Shown in pieces: positions 48,996 to 60,200 of a stretch of 64,000 nucleotides of DNA; the first letter of the stretch is position 1; the number at the start of each line of letters is the position of its first letter. This DNA is from Otis tarda (lineage: Eukaryota > Chordata > Aves > Otidiformes > Otididae), in the NCBI GenBank assembly GCA_026413225.1, contig CM048554.1, positions 90,685,963-90,749,962 on the forward strand, in the 5' to 3' direction. A program made the translations under genes and the position numbers. The notes beneath the pieces were generated by a model that worked only from the letters and a program-made list of their open reading frames with translations, was not told the origin of the DNA and searched no databases.

Positions 48996-49639
48996 TCATA
49001 GAATCATTTAGGTTGGAAAGGACCTTTAAGATCACCAAGTCCAACCATTAACTGCAAAGTCCACCACTAAACCATGTCCCTAAGCACCACATCTACACAT
49101 CTTTTAAATACCTCCAGGGATGGTAACTCAACCACTTCCCTGGGCAGACTGTTCCAATGCTTGACAACCCTTTCAGTGAAGAATTTTTTTCCTACTATCC
49201 AATCTAAATATCTCCTGGTGCAACTTGAAGTTATTTCCTGTCATTCTATCACTTGTTACTTAGGAGTTACTTAGGAGAAGAGATTGACACCAACCTCACT
49301 ACAACCTCCTTTCAGGTAGTTATGGAGAGCGATGAGGTCTCCCCTCAGCCTCCTTTTCTCCAGACTAAACAACCCCAGTTCTCTCAGTCACTTCTCATAA
49401 GACTTGTGCTCTAGACACTTCACCAGCTTCATTGCCCTTCTCTGGACACGGTCCAGCACCTTAGTGTCTTCCTTGTAGTGAGGGGCCCAAATCTGAACAC
49501 AGTATTCGACGTGCAGCCTCACCAGTGCCAAATACAGGGGGACAATCACTACTCCTGCTGGCCACACTATTTCTGATACAAGCCAGGATGCTGTTGACCT
49601 TCTTGGCCACCTGGGCACACTGTTGGCTCATGTTCAGGT
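48996..49639 (-). mobile_element. CR1 LINE, J-like 3' type, 5'-truncated
   Basis: This is the reverse complement of a CR1 3' end of a different type from the 19-kb copy: the terminus reads 'catagaatcatttaggttgg' followed by 'aagtccaacc' and 'accatgtccctaagcacc', which I associate with the CR1-J group of birds. On the minus strand the frame holds [20 protein letters not shown] and [16 protein letters not shown], both reverse transcriptase C-terminal blocks. An internal 11-bp unit GTTACTTAGGA is duplicated in tandem (49255-49276). Frameshifts and a 5' truncation near 49639 make it inactive. Confidence 0.93.
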
Positions 49640-51192
49640 TTAGACAGACCACTTCACAGCAGCCTAATCATGAAGTGAAACTTTTATGTGAGATGCTGGT
49701 GTGGAGGAGCTGCTGCTGTTTGGAGTCCTGCTAGCCTGGCTCCTTTCCCTACTGCTCACTCGTGAAAGCCCTTCCACAGGCACTTCTGAAAATGCTTCCC
49801 ACCATCCTTAATGTGCTTGGGGCACTTCGCCTTGATCTGGAGAGTTGTCTTATACTTCGCATCTCCAGGGAGAATGATGGCTGCATTTGTGCCTTGTATA
49901 AAAAGCCCACTGTTCAGATATTTCCACTGCATTGTCTATTGTCCCAGAAAATTAGGAGCCTGGGCCTTTCTGAGGTTCCTCCCTCCTGGAGGTTCATTTG
50001 GATGCCGGCTCAGAGTTAGAGCAGCTGAGGGCAGCCCCTCTCTTTGGGGACCTTGGACCCAGGTTCCCAGGCAGTACTGTGGGGATGCCCCAGCCAGGGA
50101 TGATGGTTTTAAATTGAGCAACTACCAGCTGGGCCGCGCTGTGCCCCAACATATATCACTGGAAAGAAAAATGGCAAGGCTTGTGTGTAGGAGCCTGTTT
50201 CTATCTGTTAGAGCATGTAAAGGTGGGGTGGTTTGGGTTTTTTTTGTTGAATTTTGAGGGTTTTTTTAAGAAGGCACATTATATTTTCTATAAATTGCAA
50301 GGGAAAAATTGCACTCAACCTATTTTCATATAATACCATGCTGGCATGCTTCAGCTTGCAGAAATGATGATCTGTATTACCTGATGTTTTCTATAAGCCA
50401 GTTTTACATGAAGAAGTAAAGTTTTTCAGAAGAAACTCGGGAATTAAGGTTCTTTGCATTTTTTTAGACTCCTTACTCATAGCAAATTAACGTAAAACTC
50501 TTAGGCTTCCTCTTCAGCTGCTGCTGACACATAATGTCAGGTGCAGAACTTGTCAGAGATACTGAAGTAGCTTCTCATAACTTGCATTTCTGTAGTCTCT
50601 CGATATGTTGAATGCCCACAGTTGCTCAGAAAACAGAGCACTTGGCATTTCTGGACTGAGGAAGGGGCAAGCTTAGATCCAGGAGCCTTGATTTTGCTTC
50701 AACACATCCTTTTGGGGGCTGTTGAACTGGCAAGGAATGAGTTTTGTGGAGTTAATGGGTTTAGGTAGTAACTAGGTGTATACAAAACGACCACCTATTC
50801 AGTGCGTTTAGGCAGTTCAGATGCTAGCACCTCATTCAAGTCTACAGAGAGCAAGTAAGCTTCAAAAATTATGCTTTGCTGCTTTTATTGAACAGAAAAA
50901 AACTTGACAGGTCACAGTTAATGCACAGCTCGTGTTTCTGGGAAGAAACATGGAAGTGTCAGCAAAGGAAGATACAGGTCTCAGGCCAGTTAAAAATCAC
51001 TGAAGAAAAAAAAGGTGAATTACAACAATTCTATTCTCTGAGGGTTAAAGACCCTTAAACCAGAAAGGTCGGGTAATACCTCTGACAGCCCTGGAACATC
51101 CTTTTTGAGAAGAAAAGAGGTAAATTTGTATTAGCCCACATTTCAGTAAATAAGCAAAGACCCCAAGGAACATCCTAAAGCTGCTTCAAGGC
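49640..51192. other. Unassigned DNA
   Basis: Nothing recognised. The 148-codon plus-strand frame at 49811-50257 overlaps other frames and shows no family motif. Confidence 0.5.
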
Positions 51193-51271
51193 TTTTTTTT
51201 TTCTTTTGTTTTCTTTTCTTTTGTTTTCTTTTCTTTTGTTTTCTTTTCTTTTCTTTTTCTTTTTTTTTTTT
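51193..51271 (+). repeat. TTTTC/TTTTG pyrimidine tract with 15-bp period
   Basis: A T-rich tract in which the 15-base unit CTTTTGTTTTCTTTT is repeated three times, starting at 51203, 51218 and 51233, flanked by pure T runs. It is a simple repeat with a higher-order period. Confidence 0.92.
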
Positions 51272-51868
51272 GTGAGAAAAGTTTACTGTTGTTGAGACAC
51301 ATTTCTTCCTGACTAGTATTGACCAGTGTGGAAAGGAAGATTTACCCCATGTTTGTGTTTACATACAGTTTTGTAACGTTTTACTTCACATTCTTAGGAT
51401 GTAGTTTAACGATACTGGTCCTCTGTTGTTTTGGGGCATTTTTTTTTGTTTCATCTGATAGCCCTTATAGAACTTGAGCCAAGTCAATTCCCAGAAGAAG
51501 GTCAACATTAGTTCTACCTAGGATTAACTATTCATTTGAGGAATTTCCAAGTGCTGCACTGGAGCAGAAGGGTGTAGATAGAAATGGGCATGTACAATCC
51601 CTTCTAGATATACCAAGGCTGCCATCTGCTCTTTGTCTATGAAGCTGAGGGGAAAAAGACTGAACTATAAATAAGGCATTTATATAAATACTGGATTTAA
51701 ATAACAACAACAATAACAAAAGAATGAAGGAAATATTAAGTTCCTAATTTGGAGTAGCCACTTACTATACTCGAGGGACTAAGGTAATAATGTTTCAGTA
51801 GTCATTTGCTTTAACCATAGGTGAAATTCTAGCCAGTTTTGAAAAGGGAATTCCTGGGAATATTTTGA
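51272..51868. other. Unassigned DNA
   Basis: About 600 bp between a simple repeat and an LTR, with nothing recognised in it. Confidence 0.5.
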
Positions 51869-51873
51869 ATATA
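51869..51873. repeat. Target-site duplication, left copy
   Basis: ATATA before the LTR; the partner after the LTR reads ATATG. Because the sequence is AT-rich, the match alone is weak, but its position at both exact LTR ends supports it. Confidence 0.6.
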
Positions 51874-52458
51874 TGTATTGGTTTTGGCTGGGATGGAGTT
51901 AATCTTTCTTACAGCAGCCCCCATAGTGCTGTGCTCTGTATTTGTAGCTGAAACGGAGTTGATGATAAGACATCAGTGTTTTGGCCTCTGCTGACCAGCG
52001 TTCCTATGGTATCAAGGCTACCTCTCCAACCCTGCCCCAAAGGCTTGTGGGCTGGAGGTGGGCAAGAGGTTGGGAGTGGACACAGCCAGGATAGCTGACC
52101 CAAACTGACTAAAGAGATACTGCATACCGTATGATGTCGTGCTCAGCAATAAAAGCTAAGACAAAGAAAGTGGAGGGGGACATTCATTATTAAGACATTT
52201 GTCTTCTGATGCAATCACTATATATACCAGAACCCTATTTCCCAGAAAGTGCCTGGACATCTCCTGCCAATGTGAAGTAGAGAATAAATCTTTTTGTTTT
52301 CCTTTGCTTCTCTGCACATGACCTTTACTTTTCTTTTATCAAACTGTCTTTATCTTGACCCACAAGTTTTTCATCTTGTTTTCTCCCTCTGTCCCGCTGA
52401 GAAGGGAAAGTGATAGAGGGGTGGGTACCTGGTGGCCAGCCAAGGTCAACCCACCACA
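51874..52458 (+). mobile_element. ERVL-type solo LTR
   Basis: A 585-bp LTR begins TGTATTGGTTTTGGCTGGGA and ends CAACCCACCACA. The opening, the block 'acacagccaggatagctgac', the block 'aaactgtctttatct' and the ending are features I recognise from the abundant avian ERVL LTRs. An AATAAA polyadenylation signal lies at 52283-52288, and an AATAAAAG at about 52149 stands where the TATA box is expected. The flanks are ATATA (51869-51873) and ATATG (52459-52463), a 5-bp target duplication with one change, as expected for ERVL. No gag, pol or env sequence adjoins it, so it is a solo LTR. Confidence 0.88.
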
Positions 52459-52463
52459 ATATG
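52459..52463. repeat. Target-site duplication, right copy
   Basis: ATATG, differing from the left copy in the last base only. Confidence 0.6.
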
Positions 52464-53934
52464 TTGCAAACGATTTTTAGTTTCAGCTTAAAGTACTACA
52501 AAGCATGACTAAGTAGGTGAGATGTCTTCAAGTAGTTCCAGATAGGAGAATCCAAACTCCTTGTTGTTCTATAGAATAACTCAAAACCTTTATTTAGGAG
52601 AACAATTTTCCTTCTTTACATGTTGAAATGTCTTTCTAAATTGCTGGAACATTTGGCAGAGCGAGACACCCAGCCTAGAAACTTGAACACTTCTTTTTAC
52701 ATGAAAAGGTCTTTCATTAAGCTGTTTTAAAATTCCCAAGGGCTCTCATTCTGAAGCTGTTCACCTACATCTGTAAAGGGAATTTATAAAAATACGTTAT
52801 TAAAGTAGTGTAAAGTGAATGGTTATTTTCCTAAGATTAAAGTGCATTTTTGGTTACTCAACTAGAAATGAAAATTGACTCTATTAAACATTTTCATTAG
52901 TACATTAAGCTTCATATAGTAAGTTTATGTAGGTCACAAATTTCCAAACACTGTGTTATGTTGTTACGTTACATTTAGAACAATCTAAGCTTTCTATCAA
53001 TTTTAATTTGCAAATATACCTCTCAAAGTTAGAAGACATTTACACATCTCCAACATTTAGTCATATAAGTACAGAGAATAAAATATATTATTCTTAAATT
53101 GTTTGAGTGTGAGAAACAGATGCTGTGGGCCCTAAGAATACAGATAAAATTTGCAAAGATAGTCTAGGATCCAGGTTAATATTCAGTGAGATTCAGACCT
53201 AAACTATCATCTTATGACATATAAAATTCACTGGCTATAAGGTATTTTTGAAAACTGTGTTTCTAGAGACATTTATCAGAAATACTTTGGACTTTTGCTG
53301 TGTGCAGTACCATGTTAGCTAACACACGGTAACTAAAATAAGTTCTAATCTGATGTGGAATTCTTTTTTTAGCTTTAGGAAAATTATATGTACCTCCATC
53401 TTGGAGATGGCTCTTGAAAAGAACTAGGCTGTCAGTGTTTCAGCTCTTGTTATTGTGATTTAATAACGCGAGGATAACCAGATGTGCCATCTTTAGATTA
53501 ATAGATAACATAAATAAGGGAGACTAATTATAAACAATTTAAAAAAGGAAAGCAATCATTTAGCTCATCAGTAGCTGGCAAGGAAAATTGATTTTTACTT
53601 CTTTTCATAATTCATTAAGTATATATTAGTTTTGGGCAAGGGGGGAGAGAGTTATTTCAGATTCCCTGCAGCTAAATCTAGCTGAGCAACATTTGTCAAG
53701 CCTACTTGGTGGATAGCAGAGCCCTTCAAACTGGTTTACAGACAGAGAACACCTTCACTCACACTTATCCTGCTGCTTCTGGCTGGGATGTGGGAACTGC
53801 CCCAGTATGGCTGGGAGGAGGAGGAGGAGGAGGCTGGCAATAATTTGCTGCATTTATTTTGACCCTTGAGTAGGGCAAGGCTGAGCTCTATCCACCTGGG
53901 GTATCTCCCTAGTTGTCCTCTGGCATTTCCCAGC
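52464..53934. other. Unassigned AT-rich DNA
   Basis: Nothing recognised. A short run of GGA units lies at 53816-53832. Confidence 0.5.
53816..53832 (+). repeat. Short GGA repeat
   Basis: Five to six GGA units, giving a Ser run in one minus-strand frame. It is a simple repeat. Confidence 0.75.
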
Positions 53935-54245
53935 AGGAAATATTGTGTCTGAGTCAGTTCTGAGAGAAATTTGCCCAAACACTTCTCAAAAATCATCAGT
54001 CAAAAAGAGTTCATTGTCTCACCACGTAGCCTATTCCAGTGCTGGGTCACTTGTGCTGTTAGGAAATTATTCTCACCCCGTCTCCTGAATTTCCAATGTA
54101 AACCTGTTACACTTAATCGTTTCACCAGTTGACCTGGAGAATAATTTACTCTCTTCGTTATAGTAGGAGCCTTTGAAGAGTTTTTAAGACTGTTATTGTG
54201 TTTCCCTTTGGTTTTCACTAATTGAGAAAAGTACTCCATTTATTT
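53935..54245 (-). mobile_element. Ancient CR1/L3-like LINE, C-terminal reverse transcriptase relic
   Basis: On the minus strand a frame of about 80 codons ends with NNFLTAQVTQHWNRLRGE, which matches the conserved end of CR1-clade reverse transcriptases (…F.RV..HWNRLP.E). After one stop (54000-54002) the same frame continues MIFEKCLGKFLSEL, which fits the usual SLEVFK..LD..L ending. The fragment lacks the modern CR1 3' tail and is far more diverged than the other copies, so it is probably a much older member (CR1 or L3). The boundaries are approximate. Confidence 0.6.
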
Positions 54246-57200
54246 CAGGGTAGCAGATAATTCAGACTGAGCAAATCACAAAGTTCACTGACAGGTGCCC
54301 TCGTAGTTGTGTATCCCTCATGCTTAGAAGTCTCAGTATAAGTAATGTATTAGTATCTAACTATTGCCATACAAAAAGCAAACAAAGGTCTTTTTAATTG
54401 TCTATTTATGCAATTTATTTACGCTAAATTATATATTTGCAAAACGTAGCTCCAGTGTCTCTTATACTAACTTGTGATCACATCTAAAATGCTCTTTGTG
54501 CTAAGTGTGAATATAAATTGGAAGGACAAGGCCAAACAGCTGGTCTTATTGCTACGCACAGATGTTATTATTTTGTAATGGCCTTTTGCTTTGTTAAACC
54601 ACAGAAACTGCTTTAGAAAGTGTTGCCGGACATGTATGCATATGGTCTTATAGGCTATCACAAAAATCTAATTGTCCACAAAGACCACCAAGAGGTCAAG
54701 AAATGCAGCACTAAACTGTGAGTTAAGAAAGATAAACATACATTTGTAGGAATGACTGAGGAAGAAAAATCAGAATTTTTTCTGTTTTTAAATGTATTAT
54801 TCCACTTTGGTGTAATGGATTGGTTAATGATCTCTTCACTGCAAAGATGATGTCTATAAATGTCCTGCTGCACAGACGGGTCATGAAATCCTAAAGCCAA
54901 TAAGACAAGCTCAAAGTGAATGAATGGCCAGGCACCCTCCTCTCTCCCCAAATACAAGAACTTACTAATCAGAGCAAATCATCACTGAATTTGATCTTCT
55001 CCAGCTCATGCATAGCTGATAAATATATTTTCACAAAACAGTGTTTTGGAGTTACCCTTCTCATCTACTTTTCTTGTAGCTGTAGCTTTAACTGGTTGCA
55101 TTTAAGTGCGGGAGAAGCAAACAAGGTAGCTGGTGACAACCAAAGAAGACTGAACATTGACAATTAGTTACCCAGCTTTTCAGTCCCTGAAATAGTATTT
55201 TAAAGGTAATTCTCCCCTTCCTATCCCCCCTCATCCCACCCAAAAAAGACCTGGTGTGTCTAATAGGATATTGCGCTTGGAAAGAGATTAGTTAGAACAG
55301 ATCCAAGTCTAATTGTCTTTATAAGTCACTTAGTAATTTGCCTCAAACAATGTAAGACACAAGATCGTAATTAAGGCTTCCAGCTCATGGCAAGATAAAA
55401 TGTACACCATGATAATAAAGCAAGTGGTTGAATGGGTGCAGCATGTCATAAAGTTATTGCCTCAGAGAGAGTCTATTGTTCCCTTCTGAGCCTGTGAGCT
55501 GTTCTCTAATTGACGATGAAATTAGGAACAGATGATAATTTTGGAGGCAAATCTGCTTTTTTTTTTCCCTGGACCTATCAAATTTATCTCATGCAACAGC
55601 ATCAGCTTAGCAGAGGAAAGCATGTGTGAACAAAGGGCTGCAGGTAGAGGTGTGACCACATCGCACATCAGTGACCTCCTGGGTCCCACGAAGGACAAGC
55701 AAACTCGAAAACTGGGGCCCTTGTGGTTCTAAACCATTTAGTTCTTGGCATAGTGTCATCACTTCTTATGATGTGAAGTCTGGGCAAGCAGGTGTGGGGT
55801 TACTGAGTGGGTAGGAAGGAAAAGTATAACATATATTTATATTTTTAATTTCATTTATACTGCCTGGAGGTGTTCTCAAAAGAAAGCAGGACTTGGCCAT
55901 GTGGCTTGGTAATTAGGTGACTGGCAGCCTGGTCCCAGCAGCTGTCACTGTGTACAGAGGCCTGCTATACAGCCTGGGTGCGGTGTGTCCTGGACAGAGA
56001 CAGGAGAGGCCCTGCATAGGATAGGGTGCCTCTCCATCATTTAGCACTGTCACATTTGCACCAGAGAGGAATCACCCCTGCAAGGTGCACGGCCAGGCCA
56101 ATACACTGAGAGATGTGAGCTTGCCTAGCCTAGTCTTCCTCCAGGATTTAAAAATCACTCTGTACCCAAGTTGTGCATATTTTGGCTTTTTATCTCCTAC
56201 AGAGAAGCAAGGCTGTTGACTGCCTCAGCAGAAGAGCTCAGTAACTCCAGCAATCCTTGAGACACCTCAGAGCCTGAAGTGTCTGCAAACACAGTATGTT
56301 CCCCATCTAATTTCACTCCATTAAAGGGCTTATCTGCGAGAGCAGAACCTTTCCTGATTGAAATCACAGAGTGGAGTTCAGTGAGAGTATCTTAGCTGAC
56401 AGGTACATACACCAACCACCAGGCTACAGCCTATTTAGAAACCAGGTTACTTGAGACATGCAGTTTTGCATGACAAAGCCATGAGTTGCAACACTCTTGA
56501 AATATTCTTGCCCTATTCTTCCATCTTTCATCTTTCCCCTAGACCCTCTCCCCATTCTCTTCCTAATGGACCCTCTGTCCAGCTTTGCTTCTTCTGGCTA
56601 TGCTGCAAACTGGATCAGGGGATTGATCTGGCTTTAAAACATCCCCCGTCTTTTCTTTAATGTCTGGCTTTTTTTTTTTTCTGAGCTGGGTAGTTCCGTG
56701 AGTCATTTCGCAGTGCAGCCACACAAGCTGTTATTCTGGCCCTGCAGAAGAGAAATGACACACGGCATGAGGTAGGAGTGAGCTGTAGGGTATGGATATC
56801 TTAAAACACCTGGATGCTTCATCTTGTGAAACCTCAGCCTAAGTCTTTCTTATCAAAATTACTCTTCTGGGCATAAACTACTTATACAGTCACAAACAGC
56901 ATAAAAGCAGATTAAATTACACTCTTTTCTACTGTTTTGGACATTGCCTAGATGATGATGGATTTCCAGGGTTGATTTACAAGTACTGGAATGGTTGGCT
57001 GAAAATAGGAAAGAACCTCCCAATGCATCATGCCTACAAACGGGAAATACACATTACAGTCCTCAAAAGCTGCAGAAAAGAACAAATCGTAATGCTGTAA
57101 GTCCAAAAAACAGGGTAAAAAAGACAAGCTTTTATTTTTCTGGCATTGATGGGAATACAACCTTTCCCTTTTCCTAGACTTTCTTGGAATTAAATGTTTT

Positions 57201-60200
57201 GTTTCAGAACAAAGGGAAGCTTGTGGGTGGGATTCAGTTAAAAAATAAGATATCCAAATTAAGGTTTCTATAACTCGGCGTTTGCCAGGAGTTTAAGTTC
57301 CTGTCACAGTCAATGCAGTCACTCATGCTTGGTGAGCAGTTCATCTCACCCCAGAGCAGACTTCCGGGGTGGGACTCAGTTGCCTGAGCACAGGCTGCTT
57401 GTGGTGCTTGAGATGCTCAGGAGATCTGCTCAGGGCAGGCAGATATGACAGGCACAGCAGACCTCCACCCTTCTGTGACAGCAACCGAAGCCAGGAAAGA
57501 TAATTCACAGCATTTAAAATTATGCTAGGCTCCTGTATTTAGGCTACTGAATCTTAACCATATCAGCTGGTCCGTTAAATAAGTTTACAATCTCAACACA
57601 TGGTTAATTGCACTGAGCTAGTGTCCATAGGTCTTAGGAGGAGCTCAGATGGGCACATTTGGATCCCTGTATGTAGACATACAGAAATGGATGTCTTCCT
57701 CTCAGTTTGAATTCCATTCTATTTGTCAAATCAAATGAACAACCAGTTGCTTATTTTTAAGAAAAATAAAATGTCGTTTAGTGTGAATCCTTTTTACATA
57801 TATGGTAGCTCTGCTGATAAACTGAGAAATAAGCCCATTGTGGCCATCCTGGGAATGCACAGATTTGGCAGAGGGTCTGTGCGCCTGCGGTCTCAAATAT
57901 TGACATCTCAGACTTTGGCACTTACACAGCGTGCTACATGACACTCAGCTCTTATTTTGTGCATCTAGCTGAAATGAACAATAAGCTACAAATGGTCAAA
58001 ACCAGCAAATATTCATGTTCACGTGAATGCTTGCGGTCTTACAATGACACTCCTCCAAAGATCTTTCTGAACAAAACCTCTTTGCTTATATGAATAATGA
58101 TGAGGGGAAAAGTCTAAGGGAAAATCTTCCCTAGTCCGTTCAGAGAGCAAGTAGCAACTGCAGGATGTTATATTTAATGGTGTATTTTAATGTTTCAACC
58201 TTTCACCTAGCCACAGCAAAATCATCTAAAATTTGAAAATCCAGTTTTTGGTATGTAAACCATTTTCCCATGCTTTGTAAGAGTAGCTAAAAAACTCCAG
58301 TGTTTCTAGCACAGGGCAAATTCCCCATCCGACAGGTAACCAGGCAAAAAATGAAACACTGAGTGTTCTGAGGAAACGTTCTCAATTTGGCAAAAATACT
58401 ATTCCACTACCATCCATTTAACCTCCTTTCTTTGTTTGTCACTGCTTACTGTCAGAAGAAGTCAAGAACTTTTTTTACAGGTGTAGCTCCAGGAAAGTAT
58501 TTGTGTCAAAGCACTCTAACTTATTCTTGTAAATGATTGAGACTGACTAGAGGAAATGTGTTTAAAACATGATGAAACACCAGATGTCTATTCATAAATA
58601 TAATAAATGATGGTGACATTTTTATGCTGGGCATTAGAAAACTATTTCAGAATTCCTTGGTAATTTTTTTTTAAAGCAGGTAAGTATGTTATTTGGTTGC
58701 CTGGACAAATTTTTTTAAAAAACTATAAATTAATTATACTGTTGCTTATATTTCATTTGGACAGTGACAGGTTTTGGTATCTTAAGTGAATATTTCCTTG
58801 AAGTTTGGATTTACAACTGATACACTACCTCGTCAGGAAGAAAAGAACTACTGGGCTATTCATGAAAAAACTGTTGGCAAAAGCAGTGAGTACTGATTTC
58901 TTTTCCCTTCTGATATTGATCAAGGTTGCCAATAAAGAGATGCTTTATTTTATTGCCCTTAGAATTTGAGATGCTCCCCATCCTCATCTACTTCTCAGAT
59001 TTCCTTTAATCTGTCTATAGCCACAGAGAATGTTTCTGGTTTGGAGAAGAAAAACCTTTTCAGTGTTGCAGTGCAAATAGGTTACGGGGGAACTCAAGTC
59101 CTCAGACATCCTAATCGGAACCATTTTTCAGGGCAGGCTAGAAGTGAAAGAAGAGGAAAGAAGTAAACCACTCCAGAGCAGAGGAAATTACCAGTGCAAC
59201 ACAGAAGCACTTGAAGCAAGATGAATACATGTTCTTTTGATCTATTATTGTTAGTATGCAGGCCTGAATAACACAGATAGATTAATTGGAAAATAGCCCA
59301 TAGCCCTCTCATAGATAATGAGCTACTTTAAACAAGATGCCCTTGCGGATTGGATGACTACAGTGCTTACTGAAGTGCTGCTGCTTCTGATCTGGAGATA
59401 AATAAATCTTGTTTGCAGTAAACTGATGGACCTCTCAAGCTGCCACATGGCTTTCAAATAGCCTGCAGATTTTAAAACAAGTTAAATGTCTACTATGAAA
59501 AAAACCCTGTGTTCTGTAGTACTGCTTGCTGTGGCTTAAGCAGAAATGGGAACTAGAAGTAGGTGTGTTTGTGTAGCCAACTACCATACAGAACCAGCAT
59601 GCTTCTGCATGCTCTGAAGGGGCATGAGGGACACATTCACCATTACAATTCATTTTCACAAGTCCCAGTCAACAGCCAGTCCACAAAGCATCTTCTGCAA
59701 ACAGCTTCGTAGAAAAGTGGAGTACCACCATGCTTGCCACCATGCCATGGGGCATGTGGAGGACACGGTACCAGTCAGCACTGGGTCTTCCGATCCGGCT
59801 GAGCCTGCTGTTCACAGCGGACTGGCAGGAAAAAAAATAAACTCTCCCACAGGCAGTGACAGAGTGATAACAGCATTTGTAAAGCCAGAACAGGCCATTA
59901 GCTCAGCGTATATTGCTGAATTTTAGGCAGTTATTCTTATATTGAGAGTGGTGACTTGCACCTGACTAAAATACAGCTGCAATGCTTCCTTAACTTCTTC
60001 ACACTAACAGGAGTGCTCCAATTCCCTATTAAATTCTTACAGCTCTTAAAATCTAATTTCTGTTGTACGTATTTTATGGAAAGTGAATCTTGATGTTAGA
60101 CTCCAACACTCATTTAAAATTTGCTGATTCTTTAGCTCTGCCAGCTGTGAAACCCACGCATTAGACTATTGCTGGACACAGATGAAGAGAGTTCATTAAA

